A stretch of DNA of 64,000 nt from Brachypodius melanocephalos (taxonomy: Eukaryota; Chordata; Aves; Passeriformes; Pycnonotidae), in contig VZSR01000680.1 in the NCBI GenBank assembly GCA_013398615.1, positions 1,347,852 to 1,411,851 on the forward strand. Reading direction: 5' to 3'. This document shows, piece after piece, positions 39,601 through 49,507 of this stretch. Every line of letters starts with the position of its first letter. Position 1 is the first letter of the stretch. The position numbers were made by a program, and so were the translations under genes. The notes below the pieces were generated by a model, which had not been told where the DNA came from, made no database searches, and saw only the letters and a list, made by a program, of their open reading frames with translations.

Positions 39601-39797
39601 GTGACCCACACAGGTGTTTTGAGCTGGACAGAGACGCTTCCTTACTTCCAGTTCCCTCTTCCAGCCCTGAGAACATAGTGGATCAGATTTTGGAGTCCAT
39701 CGACTCCGATTCTGAAGGCATTTTCATTGATTTTGGCCGAGGCTGTTCCAACTCATCAGCATACAATGGGGATGTGAACAGACAGAGCATCGTGTGA
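6527..39797 (+). CDS. PRR5: PRR5 (Protor-1), Rictor-binding subunit of mTORC2; complete, 8 coding exons
   Basis: Coding exons join 6527-6657, 14312-14392, 19326-19374, 20013-20070, 22268-22359, 24455-24595, 36372-36510 and 39247-39797. They total 1242 bases, giving 413 residues plus TGA. All introns are GT/AG and all phases match. PRR5 binds Rictor in cytosolic mTOR complex 2, which phosphorylates AGC kinases such as Akt and SGK1. The N-terminus (MRTLRRLKFMSSPSLSDL), the conserved HbrB-like region (roughly residues 45-200) and the C-terminal GIFIDFGRG block identify PRR5 rather than its paralogue PRR5L, whose N-terminus differs and which lacks that tail. Basic-directed serines (RRSKS, RSKSY, RRHSV; Ser240, Ser253, Ser281) suggest kinase sites, by inference. 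Human PRR5 is about 388 residues, so this one is slightly longer. The start ATG has A at -3 and an in-frame stop upstream. Confidence 0.96.
12668..12685. repeat. GA dinucleotide microsatellite
   Basis: About nine perfect GA units inside PRR5 intron 1. No associated gene feature. Confidence 0.75.
13403..13728 (+). mobile_element. CR1 LINE 3' end, sense strand
   Basis: The stretch shows the order of conserved blocks expected of an avian CR1 tail: GGACAAGGGGGAATG, GAGGGTGGTGAGGCCCTGG, GCTGTGGCTGCCCCATCCC, then TCCTTTCCAACCCAGG and the terminal GTGATTCTATGAT. It is 5'-truncated, as nearly all CR1 copies are, and carries no intact reverse transcriptase. Open frames on both strands here come from the CR1 3' region and are not host genes. 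Confidence 0.92.
14312..14392 (+). CDS. PRR5: PRR5 coding exon 2
   Basis: Completes Ser44 and runs to two bases of Arg71 (SIHNGVIAVFQRKGLPDHEL and onward to NEGVR). The acceptor is cctctttcag and the donor gtaaga. It opens the HbrB-like Rictor-binding region. Confidence 0.95.
14393..19325 (+). other. PRR5: PRR5 intron 2
   Basis: A 4933-base intron, donor gtaaga and acceptor ttaatacag. It is AT-rich. I recognise no repeat family, RNA gene or additional exon in it. Confidence 0.8.
19326..19374 (+). CDS. PRR5: PRR5 coding exon 3
   Basis: A 49-base exon completing Arg71 through Gln87 (RQLLKTELGSFFTEYLQ), donor gtaggc. It is too short for an ordinary open-frame scan and is identified by its match to the conserved PRR5/PRR5L block and by the splice phases. 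Confidence 0.95.
19375..20012 (+). other. PRR5: PRR5 intron 3
   Basis: A 638-base intron, the shortest in the gene, with a tttatttacag acceptor. Nothing else recognisable inside. Confidence 0.85.
20013..20070 (+). CDS. PRR5: PRR5 coding exon 4
   Basis: Residues Asn88-Glu106 plus one base of Gly107 (NQLLTKGMVILRDKIRFYE), donor gtaact. Reading on past the donor gives an open frame that stops at about 20189; that tail is intronic. Confidence 0.95.
20329..20676. other. Assembly gap, 348 Ns
   Basis: Unsequenced bases within PRR5 intron 4. The right flank is a TTATTG/TTACTACTG-rich low-complexity stretch, the kind of DNA that often breaks assemblies. Exons 4 and 5 join in phase across it, so no PRR5 coding sequence need be missing. 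Confidence 0.98.
20705..20793. repeat. Low-complexity ATT/ACT-rich stretch beside the gap
   Basis: Imperfect trinucleotide-like units (ATTGTTATT, ATTATTCTT, ACTACTGCT) begin about 30 bases after the gap edge. The same array probably extends into the missing bases. Confidence 0.6.
21437..21510 (+). mobile_element. Possible old MIR-type SINE remnant
   Basis: GAGCTTGTCCAAGGTCATA followed about 35 bases later by TCTGAACCCAGAACCC resembles the core of amniote MIR elements (a TTGCCCAAGGTCAC block, then a GAACCCAGG block). Similarity is partial and judged by eye, so this is a weak call. Confidence 0.3.
22268..22359 (+). CDS. PRR5: PRR5 coding exon 5
   Basis: Gly107-Gln137. It includes LAETWDFFFSDVLPMLQAIF and YPVQ, a hallmark block of the HbrB/PRR5 region. 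Donor gtgaaa. Confidence 0.95.
22360..24454 (+). other. PRR5: PRR5 intron 5
   Basis: A 2095-base intron with acceptor tgtttccaag. No repeat family, RNA gene or extra exon is recognisable. Confidence 0.8.
24455..24595 (+). CDS. PRR5: PRR5 coding exon 6
   Basis: Gly138-Gln184, a 47-codon exon symmetrical in phase 0. It begins GKEPSVRQLALLHFRN and ends PSIIQMLLILQ. Skipping it would keep the frame, so an isoform lacking it is structurally possible. Donor gtaagt is the consensus. Confidence 0.95.
24727..25047. repeat. AT-rich degenerate repeat zone
   Basis: Variants of CTAATATCTAAA recur on both sides of the pentanucleotide run, with stretches of ATAATAATA and palindromic pieces such as CTCTATATTAATATAGAG. 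It starts about 130 bases after the exon 6 donor. It appears to be decayed satellite-like DNA with no coding content. Confidence 0.7.
24804..24840. repeat. TATCC pentanucleotide microsatellite
   Basis: About seven uninterrupted copies of TATCC (equivalently CCTAT) inside the AT-rich zone of intron 6. The perfect units suggest recent expansion and possible length variation. Confidence 0.9.
27878..28080 (+). repeat. 42-45 bp tandem duplication in a possible LTR fragment
   Basis: Two adjacent similar units (about 27878-27920 and 27921-27965) share ACA-CA-TA-CTC, TGCTG-GGG and GAGGCCTCAC. They are followed by AATAAA at about 27983 and a pyrimidine-rich stretch. A polyadenylation signal after a short direct repeat suggests a retroviral LTR remnant, but I cannot define both ends, so the LTR assignment is weak; the duplication itself is clear. 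Confidence 0.45.
33837..33857. repeat. TCTA tetranucleotide microsatellite
   Basis: About five perfect TCTA units in PRR5 intron 6. No other feature attached. Confidence 0.8.
33930..34620. repeat. GC-rich unclassified stretch, possible repeat
   Basis: This segment is much richer in G and C than the surrounding intron. It has a long pyrimidine tract at about 34370-34460, then a CAATAAACAG signal at about 34497. Overlapping open frames occur on both strands because of base composition. The layout recalls an LTR with its polyadenylation signal, but no ends or target duplication were found. Confidence 0.25.
35175..35232. repeat. Short tandem repeat, about 17-bp unit
   Basis: About three and a half copies of a unit close to AATTCAAATTCTGCCCA, with small changes between copies. 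It lies in PRR5 intron 6, about 1.1 kb before exon 7. Confidence 0.75.
36372..36510 (+). CDS. PRR5: PRR5 coding exon 7
   Basis: Gly185-Leu230 plus one base of Glu231. It contains GVTEDYLKLESLIQKVVSPY and ends HSACIL, donor gtaaga. It closes the conserved Rictor-binding region. Its phase 1 end is compatible with the terminal PRR5 exon and with ARHGAP8 exon 2 at 62551. Confidence 0.95.
36511..39246 (+). other. PRR5: PRR5 intron 7
   Basis: A 2736-base intron, donor gtaaga and acceptor gtctttgttcgcag. I recognise nothing else in it. Open frames around 37632-38864 match no family I know. Confidence 0.8.
39247..39797 (+). CDS. PRR5: PRR5 terminal coding exon 8
   Basis: Glu231-Val413 and TGA. It opens with the basic EKRFFRRSKSGDILAKNPVV block, continues with SIRRHSVSEMTSC-like sequence (here GIRRHSVSEMTSC), and ends with SSPENIVDQILES, the acidic DSDSEGIFIDFGRG motif and RQSIV. 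The 5' part is visibly CG-rich, typical of avian terminal exons. Only nine of 183 residues are proline, few for a protein named proline-rich. Confidence 0.96.
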
Positions 39798-40600
39798 AGG
39801 ATATCAGGAGGCAAACAGTGGGGTTTAATAGATGAAATATATATATCAAAGTTACTAAGGCAGTGAGTTGGACTATGGGCAAGCTGCCTGTGCCTGGGCA
39901 GAACCTTTGCCAGGTCATCACAGCTGTACTGAGCAAACACAAGTTTTTAGCAGGTGGGAATCTGCTGAGGGGGAAGCAACTCTAACCGCTTTTCCCCCAT
40001 CCCTGTCGCCCTGCAGATGGATTTCCTGTTTCTTTATAAACTGAAGGGTTCACAAACTCACAAGTGTCTGGTAAAATGCTATTAGTGCAGCTGGCAGTGT
40101 TTGTTCAGGAAAACAGCTCAGCAAATAGCTGTGCTCACTTCTAATTTTCTAAAGAGATTTCCTGCAGATGATGGGTTGTTCTCTGAACTCAGCCAGAGTA
40201 GAAACTTATCCTTTGTAAAACAAACAAACAAACAAATACAAAAGGCTGTGGGCTTTCATGCCACAGAATACAATAATAAAGAAGTCTTTTAATCTTTTTC
40301 TTGTACGTCCTGTATGCACTCCTTTGCCGAGTGGCAAGTTAGAGTTCTTGAAGAAAGGCAAATAAACAGAAATGTGCTTCCCGATGTCACACAATGCCTG
40401 CTGTCTCATTTTCTGTTTCACTGTTTCCTCAGCCAGTACTTTGTGTCTGGGACAGTTGTCTCGAAATTGGCTTTCAAGGCTGTATTAATTTGCTCTGAAT
40501 GTGGCACTTCTGAGATATCTGTACTGTCAACTCCTGAAGCATCTGTACTATGGAGAGATTCCATCATAATTCAACTTAACTTGTTTCCTAAATAAATGAA
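39798..40600 (+). other. PRR5: PRR5 3' UTR with candidate polyadenylation signals
   Basis: Three canonical AATAAA hexamers follow the stop codon, at 40275-40280, 40361-40366 and 40591-40596. A G/T-rich stretch near 40437-40465 lies downstream of the second. The most likely transcript end is between about 40295 and 40620, with alternative sites possible. The extent of the UTR is inferred; no transcript evidence is available. Confidence 0.55.
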
Positions 40601-41410
40601 AATACAGCCTCTCAGGGGAAATCCTCATTATATATTTATATTCTTACAGAAATACCATAATGCATCTGCTGTCAGCTGTGTTTTTGGGCAGTGTGAACCT
40701 TGCAGCTCTTCTTACCCTGAGCACTCCAAGCTCTTTGATTCTCCCCCACAATAACGTGGTGCAAGAAATGGATCAGTAGTTTTGCAGAGGATTGATATGT
40801 GATACTAAAGTGAAGTACTGCAGGGGAGGAGAAGATAAGGTTCAAACCCCCACATCAAAAAATGTAACATAACCCTAAACATAAAAAATACAGTGGATCA
40901 AGGCCCCTGCACACCTTCTTCCCTCAAGGAACTTTAAATGTTGTAAGAGTCATAAGCATACTTAATTACTGGGGAATGTTTAAGCACAGTTTCAATGCAG
41001 GAAAGAACGGGACTGCTTCCCACTGGAGCTTTTGCATGATTAATGCCTTCTGCTCTGATGGAAGACCTTGAATCTTCTGGCATGCTGGTAGTTAACTTTT
41101 CCCACCTTGCACAGATGGAGATAGTGAATGAAAATGTCCCTCTGTTTGTTTTAGAGGGTTATTTAGAGACTGGGCTCAAGACAGTGACTGCAGAAGAGAA
41201 GTTCTCCTAAGAGCCACCTCAGGAAGGAAATAGTCTTGTTTTCAATGTTTCCACATGTCCAAGACAGGCAGCCTGGCATGGATTCACCTCACCTTCTCAC
41301 TGTTAGAGGAACTGGCTATCCTGGGGCGCTGGGGCATTGCAGCCCAGCACATCCAATTAGCTTTTGCATTTCAAGCTCTTAGATAAGTCTTCAAAGTCAC
41401 AGCTCTAGGA

Positions 41411-41617
41411 GCAGCATGAGAAAGGTCTGCTAAAGTCTTTGTTCAGCAGTATGAGAAAGGTCTGCTAAAGTCTTTGTTCAGCAGTATGAGAAAGGTCTGC
41501 TAAAGGCTTTCTTCAGTAGTATGAGAAAGGTCTGCTAAAGGCTTTCTTCAGCAGCATGAGAAAGGTCTGCTAAAGGTTTTCTTCAGCATGAGAAAGGTCT
41601 GCTAAAGGCTTTAATTA
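41411..41617. repeat. 35-bp minisatellite, six units
   Basis: Units start at 41411, 41446, 41481, 41516, 41551 and 41586. Each carries GCAG-ATGAGAAAGGTCTGCTAAAG followed by a variable TCTTTGTTCA or GCTTTCTTCA tail. The last unit lacks three bases at its start and decays after CTTT. The first three units share one tail and the next ones another, suggesting stepwise duplication. Confidence 0.95.
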
Positions 41618-42165
41618 GCAGCACTTAGGCTCTGCAGAAGACAGAGTCCAAGGCCACTTCACTAGGACTACCCTGGACAAGGACAGAAAAGGGAAATCCA
41701 GCCTAACCTCACTCCCAAAACTCTGATTACCAGCTGTTCTAGGGTTAAACGAGTATTTAAATAGGTTGGGCTCATTCACACCTACTGGGACTTGTTACCT
41801 CTTGTTAGGATGAGCTGTGAGTTCTGCTGAGCTGAAGTGAAAGGCTTATGTTTGTTTATGTTTGTCCTTTTTAGGATGAAGGGGCTCTCAGTTGGCTTAG
41901 GTTAACATAAATTGAGCTGATGATGCTGTAATGGAACAGGCTGACCTGTGGTTTGGGGCTTGCTGAATTAAATTGGTCACAGGTATCAAATCTGGTGCTC
42001 ACAGAAGTGCTTTGTCTGCTGTGCTGCAGCTCTACTTCTGGGGTGATGAGTAAATAAGGAATAAAAGCATTTTGACTTTCAGGGCTCGAGCTGCACTTCC
42101 AGGGCCATTTTTTTTAATTAAATAAAACATGATAAACTCAGCAGGCTTGCTCTGAAGACCCTGAA

Positions 42166-42245
42166 AATCACAGAATTACTAAGGTTAAAAAGGAACCCAC
42201 TAGTGGGGTCATCTGGTACAACCTCCCTGCTCAAGCAGGATGAAA
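42166..42245 (-). mobile_element. CR1 LINE 3' end fragment, antisense
   Basis: ATCACAGAATTACTAAGGTT, then GGTCATCTGGTACAACCTCC and CTGCTCAAGCAGG, match the reversed CR1 tail (ATCACAGAATCA...GGTCATCTGGTCCAACC...CTGCTCAAGCAGG). The copy is short and diverged, and its far end is uncertain. Confidence 0.75.
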
Positions 42246-43899
42246 ATATCTGAAGTCAGAGTTCAGTTCCCTATTGCACCAGTGATAAGGTGGAATTTTG
42301 TCTCTTCTTCGTGTTAAAAGGTGTTGGCAGATATGATTGCAAACTGTAAAACTGGATGCAATGGTGTTACTGGCCAAACCCAGTGTTTCTTGACTTTAAA
42401 TGCTGCACAGATATGAGACTACCTAGATTTGTGATCCTCCTACCAGTAATCCCAGTGCAAGCACATCAGGGATATGGGAAATCTTAGAGACAAACTACAG
42501 AATCACTACAAAGGAGAAATACATCTCAAAGACAATAGTGGTTCTTGCCAAAATTATATTTATGAAGTGGTGGACTTTGAACTTTTCAAATCCTGCTAAC
42601 AGGGCAGTGTCACTTGAGCTTTGCCCTGCAGTGGCATTCTGAGTGTGCCAGTTATTCCTCTTCACCTTTCCACTGTTGCCATAAACTGTAGTGCTTCATG
42701 TCCTAATCTAAGAACCAAAATCTGTTTTTTCCCTGGTTGGGACAGGTTCCAAAGTCCCATGAGGGGTAATACAGAGCAACAGATAGCACTTAAAGCTGCT
42801 GTCATATGGCACTGCAGGGTGAACATTATGCAAGCAAAAGGAATTGGGAGACTGAAAGAGATTAACCTAATGAACAGCTCCTGAACTCTGTGGAGGAGTA
42901 ACACAGCTCCCTGGAGCACTGCTGGAAGCAGCAGAATAATTGGCTGCAAATAATGCTGTCCAAATAGAGGGCTTTTCTGTCACAGGAATGGAGAAAATTA
43001 CTTTCATTATTCAGTTAGCTCCTGGCACACTGGTTTTGATGCTGAAGCTCTGAGGTGTGGTGACAGCAGAGCTGTGTGCCAGCTTCTAAGGCCATTGTAC
43101 AGACATGTGAATGTGTGAAAGAAACTGATAGCTCTGCAATTCTGCTTAGGGATGGATGGATTGCCCCTTTACTAGGATAATATGCTGTAGGGGCATTTTG
43201 AAAATGAAGCTGTCAGAAATTCTTTAGTGCTGATTTTGAGCTGTGGTCTGCAGAGGCATAACTGCCATTCCAGAACTTGGAGAAAAGTACCAAAATTTGG
43301 AGGCAGGGAGCAGAAACCCAGGTATCAATCGAGCCAGCAGTGCTGCAAAGAACATGTGTAGCCATTTTTAATAATACAAAAAAAAATCCTTGCCATCATG
43401 CTCTCCAGGAGAACAAAATAGTTGCCTTGCAGTCATAGTCTTGTTTGCACCTTTCCACAAAGTCAAAAGTACGCTTAGAAAAGGAAAATAAGTGTATTTT
43501 GTGCTGAAGAGCACCAAAGGTATTCAAAGTGGATCCCAGTCACTCCATGTGGCCTGAAGGACCTCAGGCTCTGCCTGTTCTCTGTTACCTCTGGGTGACT
43601 GAGATTATACCCAGAGGCTGAACTCCCCTGGCTATTGAGAAAAGGCCCAGAAAGTGGTTCAAATGTTTTATGTGCTCCCAAAATACCAAAAGCAACTGGG
43701 TGCAAACTCCCCCAGGTGCTGTGCTGTTGGCTCCACAAAAACAAATGATTAAACTTGCCTTCATCAATCAGGCTAATCAGTCATCTCACCTGATGCAAGC
43801 CTACCTTGTTAAAGGTCCTGCTTACTCCCCTGTAGAAGGCACCTCTTAGGATGATCAGCAGAAAGGAGCTGCCCTTGATGTCCTATCTCAATGTCATAA

Positions 43900-44400
43900 T
43901 GTTGGGGTTTTAGAGGAGTTCTCCTTTTGGGTTTGTTTGTTTTTTGGTTTTGGTTTTTTGGGGGTTTTTTTGTTTGTTTTTTCTTAAGGGATTTCCCCCC
44001 ATTCATGTTGCTGAGAGACAATAACGACTGGATACTGAACAGAAGACAGAAGAAGTTGTCAGCTGGGAAAGAGGTACAGCTATCTACTCTCTTTACCTGG
44101 GATTTCCTATGCAGGGCAGAGATAACTCAAGATTTGGGACTGGGAAAACTGGGTGGGCTGCAGCTCTCTATCTCTTATCTCTATCATCTCATCTCTGTAT
44201 CTCTCTATCTCCTGGTGATGTTTGTTGTTAATGCCAGAGTTGTTGTTGGTTTTTTCCTTTATTATACATACTAGTAAAGAATTGTTATTCTCATATCTTT
44301 GCCTGAAAACCCCTTAATTTCAAAGTTATAATAATTTGGAGGGCAGGGGTTTACATTTTCCTGCCTTCCTTAGCAGACACCTCTCTTTCAAACCAAGACA
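43900..44400 (+). mobile_element. Solo LTR, passerine ERVL-type, with 5-bp target duplication
   Basis: The element begins TGTTGGGGTTTTAGAGGAG and ends CAAACCAAGACA, so it has TG...CA ends. It is flanked by CATAA on both sides (43895-43899 and 44401-44405). Inside are a T/G-rich tract, TTGCTGAGAGACAATAACGA, and the ATCTTTGCCTGAAAACCCC-like end region of a songbird LTR family. No internal retroviral genes adjoin it, so it is a solo LTR left by recombination. The 5-bp duplication fits ERVL-class integration; I do not assign an exact subfamily. Compared with the copy at 55392-56853 it lacks several hundred central bases. Confidence 0.88.
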
Positions 44401-47400
44401 CATAATTACACTGGCATTTTAATATTCTCCAAGCAGGTAACTTGACCAGTAATTAAATGGTGAGAGCACCCTATTCTTTCCCAAATGATGCCCCTTTTGG
44501 TGTTGTGTTGCATCATTGGAGTAGCAAGTTGGCTGCTTGCCTGCCTGTGGCAGGATTGAGAGAGGAGCTGCCAGGATGCTCTGCCAAAGCCACAGCAGAG
44601 GGGAAAGAGAATGGATGCTTAAACAGCTGTGGAACTGCTGGGCTAATAAATCTGCCAGAAGTCTATTGTTTCTTGCTTGCCTTTGTAAGATGAGGCATCC
44701 TAGGTAAAGCATGTATTTATCTTACTGAGGGTGTCTGTCAGCATTTTCAGTTTAAGGTTGTGAACTCTCCCAGAATGTATTTATTTGCTAAGTATTTTAG
44801 GATGATTTTTTTTTTTCTCTTGCAGAAGTGAATGGTCTTAGGCAGAAGTTTAGCTGTATTTCAGAATGCATTCCTTAAAAAATCCTAGCCCTCTGAACTC
44901 TGGGTTTGCAGATGAGGATTTGAAGAGAATTCTTAGGGTACCGTTGTCATTACAGTAAAGATTACTCAGGATCAGATTGCTGGGATGGAACTCAGAGACT
45001 GAGGTGACTTAATTCCATGTCCTCTGCAGGCTTTTTGGATAGATTTAAGTCATTTAATGGCTCTATACCTCTTCAGAACACAGGGAGAATGTTCTTAGCT
45101 ATCTTTCTTACATTTCAAATTACTGAGTGGATTGTCTGTTGGTTGAAGGTTTGATGTGCACAGCAAGAGGAGAGGAGGCAGTGTGTTGGAGTGATTGAAT
45201 GTAAATTAACAGTGCATGTCCAACATTTATTTAATTGTGGTGTCATCACATTCTTTTAATGTAGCTTTTGATGTCACTTGGGTCAAACACCAAAGACTCT
45301 GTTCCTGCACGAAGTGGTGTTTTGGGTGCCAAGTTTTGCTGTCAGATCTGGATGCAGCCAAGCACGTCTGTGGCAGCACTAGCGCCTCTTTGACTTCCTA
45401 TAAATAAAGCAATTGCTGATTATTGACAGAAAGCTCGATTATTTTGGAATTGGTCTTGCTTGGGTCAAGCCCTGGAAGGTGCTATAGCTGCATCCACAGT
45501 GTATGGATGCATCCATTCCTCCAAGCTCATCCATGGAGCATCAGAGAGCCTTCTGCAACCAGAGACTGCAGCACCTGGTGCAGCTCAGGATCTGGCCCTG
45601 TCCTTCTGGGATTGGCAAATCATGCTGAAACAGAATAAAACTGGTGCCAAACTTACCAGGAGAAGAAACTGCACTTTGCTGCCTCCTTTTTACACGTGCA
45701 GTTTCAAAAGGCATTGCACATGGTCACTGGGCAGACTTGGGCAAACCCAACATTTTTCTGTCATCAAGAATCACTTAATGGCTTGCTTGCACTGAAGAAC
45801 AAATTTGATATTCCACCTTTTGCATCTTCCAAAAGCTGTTTCTTAACTTCTGTGTGTGGGCAGGGGTTCTTGGGTGGTAATGCTGCAATTTTAGTGTTTC
45901 ATTGTTTCAAATGCAGCGGATGTGTCAGTCTTGGTTTGGGTTGTTGGAGTATTCAGATATAGCCCCAAGTCACTGTAAACAGCTGCATACACAGGAAGAG
46001 AAGGTTGGGTTTTTTGGTCATGTATTTTCCTCCTACTTGTTAAGTGGAGTTCAGGAGTTTGTGTGTGGTGGGTGGGTTGTTTTGTTTTTGTTTTTAACTT
46101 GTTTATTTTTTTTCCCAGATGATACTTTAAATCAAACCTGTAGTCTTTCTTCTCTTCCCTTGGCATGCACCAGGGTTATTCTCCATTTTCTGATACAGAT
46201 GACTATACTGGTTTTGTTTCTTCTGCTGGACAGTAACCCTGCTAGCCAGCTCATTGGGGACACTCTGTGACACAAAACTGGTTTCTGAGATGCTCCTTCA
46301 GAAGTGTCAGTGGCCTCCTCCAAAGCACAGTGCCACTGAGCTTGCATTCAGGAAATACCAGCTGAGCCTTTTTTAGCCCACTGTGTATAGCTGAATTCAG
46401 TGCTCTTCATTTCTTTTGAGCTTTGTTTTACAAGGTTTACAGACGTTGTAAATGTTACAGCATATTTAAACACTGAGATCAGTTCAATTGCCCATATCCT
46501 TTTTTTAACATAGTGTAAATTCTGCTTTGTCAGGTTGAGGTATGTGAATGCATGTGTGTGAGGAAATTCAATGAGCTTCAGTGCTGAGAACAGCAGATTA
46601 TTTTTTGCTCCTCTCAAAGCAAGTAGCTGTGATTATAGTTCATCTAAAAAAAAAAAACCCAAAACCAAGCACACACAAAAAAATCCCAAGTACAGGCCCT
46701 TAATATGTGTCAGGCTCTGGATTTCCAGATTGCTGCTTTGACATCTAACGTGGACAGAATCATGTGGTGTCTTTAAATTTGCATCTTGGGTTTTTGTGTG
46801 ACATTCCCAGCCACAGAGATGGCCTCTGGGTGGTATTGGTTGCCAGCAGCCCACTTTGCATTCACTGAGTGCATCTTGCACAGAAGCATTTTTAGTGAAG
46901 ACGAAAAAAGAATCAGTCTCCAAATGCTGTAGCAAAATTCAGTGTATTGAAAGCATCCCGGACCAAATATAATTTGATACATATGAATTGACAAAAAGAA
47001 TCTTCAATTAATGTAAAAAATTTTGATTCTGAAATAGATAGTAATGACAGGAAACAACCTGTACTTTTGAGACATTAAAATTTTAGGCCACTTCTGACTT
47101 TCAATCACCCTGATGATGCACTATGAGTTCCAGCAAAAAAATTTTGTTTTCTTAAACAGGTTTCAGAATAATGCTACCTTTCATGGCATTAAAATTACTT
47201 TGCAGCAACAAATATTCCTAGAACAGCAATATGTGGACAGAGATTAATGTTTTGCATAGTGGGACAAGTAATTTCAAGTCTGCCCATGTCTTGCCAAAAA
47301 ATAACAAAGCTAAATTAAATTGATGGTGTGGAAATGACAGCACTCTCTTTGCTTGCTAAATGCTCCTTCCTAGCTCTGAATGCCCTCTCCCACAAATTGT

Positions 47401-48539
47401 GGAGTCCTCAGCAAGTCACATTTCATCTTAAGTGAGGAAAAAGGGTTTCAGAGATATGCAGGCTGGTCCTTTTAAACCATTAAGTGTTAGCATAAATGGA
47501 TGGGACAAACCCAGTACTTCACAAGGACCCGTGAAGAATAGATACACTTCAGGTTTAAATAATTACAGAACCTTTTCTGTTCATAGTTACTTAAATTACT
47601 TGAAAGATGGGTGAATTCACTACAGGGGACTCTGTCTAAATATAATTGATGATGAGTTGCTTAAATAGGCTTTAGGTTATCCAGCTTCCAGTGCATTTCT
47701 CGAGGTGACTGATGGTAATTTATAGGGGCAGCAGCAATCCCTCAAAAGCTGGAAGCACCATGGATTTTGACCTGTTTTCAAGTAGGGAATTGCCAATCCC
47801 TCCTCTGAAGGTTTCAGCTGCTGGGGGAAGGCAGACACAGCACTGGGTCTTCACTTTGAGCCAATGGATCTCCTCTTGATAAAGCTCCTGGGCAGGAGCT
47901 GCTGTAGCATTGTTCCTAGAAGTGGGGATTTTCAGACACCTCAGATATCATGATTTTTCCCAAGTGGAGGAGCTTATGTCCATGTATTATTTAGCAGCAG
48001 TACCCAAGTGGCAGCAGACACAATAGATACCAAGAGATGGTCTTGGCAAGGGTGGATCAAATGTGAAGTCACACAAGGAGAAATATCAAAGCCTACAAAG
48101 CAAATCTTGAATGGAATTCACCACTGATTAGCTGTATAGGCTTAGGGATTTCAGTGCCAAGTGGAAGGTTTATTTGCACAAGTTTGGAGACTTGATTTCT
48201 GGTTTGACCTTTATTCCTGAGTGCTGAGGAATTTATCGAATTTACAGTTTCTAAGGACATTGTATAAGGGTATGGAAAATTTAAAAAGCCTAACAGAATA
48301 AACCAGTGAGGTAGACTTTGAAATAAAACCCACACATTTGGCTTTTTTGGCCTGAGGGGTTAGTCTAAAATAAACCACAGGCATGCTGGGTCTTAATTTC
48401 AGATCAGACCTACTGGCCACAGCAGCCCAAGAAACACTGAAAAGTGTAGATATTTTGTGTGGGACTTGTATATGGTGAGAAAATGAACTGATCCAAGCAG
48501 CTACAGCCTCTTTACCTGACCTCATCAGTACACAAAGCT

Positions 48540-49100
48540 TTAGAAAAAATGCTGAAGGAAAACTGATTAAAGATGTGGAAATACATGAAAACCTAGTTAA
48601 AATACAGCAGTACTTCCACAAAGCTAGAACATACCAGACTAAGCCAGTGTGATCTAGTTTGATAAATCATTCTCTTAGACAATGTAAATAGATGAAATCT
48701 ATCTGGACTTGAATAAAGCATTTGAGAGGTTGCCATGTGAGAAAATATTAATTAAGATGGAGAGATGTGGATGAATGTAAGAAATGAAGAGCGAAGACAA
48801 TAGCATGTGCTGAAAGGAAGAGTCTTGGTGGATGGAAGGAGGTTACCAATGTGGCTCCATTGGGACCAATCTCAGAAGTAATCTTGATTAAAATTTTATT
48901 AGTGACCTTGGCAAAAAACATGCGTGCGCTAATGAAATTAGCTCACGACATAAACCCAAGACCTGTTATTACAACAGATAAAGATTGGAATACCTCATGG
49001 AAAGAATTGGATGAGTCTGCACAAAGAGAAGCTACATGCAATTTAATAGAAGAAATGCAAAGTTGTGGCCTTAGCAGAAATTCCTTTTTAATTTTGGTAA
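48540..49100 (+). mobile_element. Decayed CR1-clade LINE reverse transcriptase fragment
   Basis: A stretch around 48703-48726 reads LDLNKAFE, close to the reverse-transcriptase motif (F/L)DSKAFD-type of CR1-clade LINEs. About 190 bases later, 48892-48912 reads NFISDLG, close to the LFINDLG that follows the GPxL block. Spacing and order fit the RT domain, but the pieces fall in different frames with stops, so the copy is dead. It is older and more diverged than the CR1 tails elsewhere in the window. Boundaries are approximate. Confidence 0.6.
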
Positions 49101-49507
49101 AGTGTGATGAAAGAAAAAGCATTGCACGAACTAATCACTCAGCCTGCAGTGCCAGTTCTGTCAGATGGGCACATGGAACAGTCTGGGTGGTCACACCCTG
49201 CAGCCACAGCCCCCTTTTCTGATGGCTGTCACCAGCACAAGCCAGGGAAGGTGAGTTTGGCAGGATTTTCCTGGAGCAGTGGGAGCATCTGACAGTTGTT
49301 GACTTGGTGGTGCCGTGACCTTGTGCCTCTAATTGTGGGGGGTTGGGGGTGGTTTTTCCCCTTACCATTGATTTATCTCAGCTTATTTCCCATTCTTTTA
49401 CTGGCATTTTCTGAGTGTGAAAAGCGAGTTCCAGGGAGCGTAAAGAAAACAGCATCATACTGATGAAATTGTGGGACAGGAGTTAAAACTCAGGAGCCTT
49501 TTGTCAG

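Larger units (their letters stand above)
40601..49507. other. PRR5-ARHGAP8 intergenic region, left part
   Basis: No gene is recognised. It contains the 35-bp minisatellite at 41411-41617, a CR1 fragment at 42166-42245, the LTR at 43900-44400, and a decayed LINE fragment at 48540-49100. The remaining DNA shows no exon, RNA gene or promoter I can support. Confidence 0.65.

Noticed and set aside
6527..39797. Alternative identity PRR5L for the main gene
   Set aside because: The N-terminal MRTLRRLKF block and the GIFIDFGRG tail fit PRR5, and ARHGAP8 follows downstream as in the human PRR5 locus.
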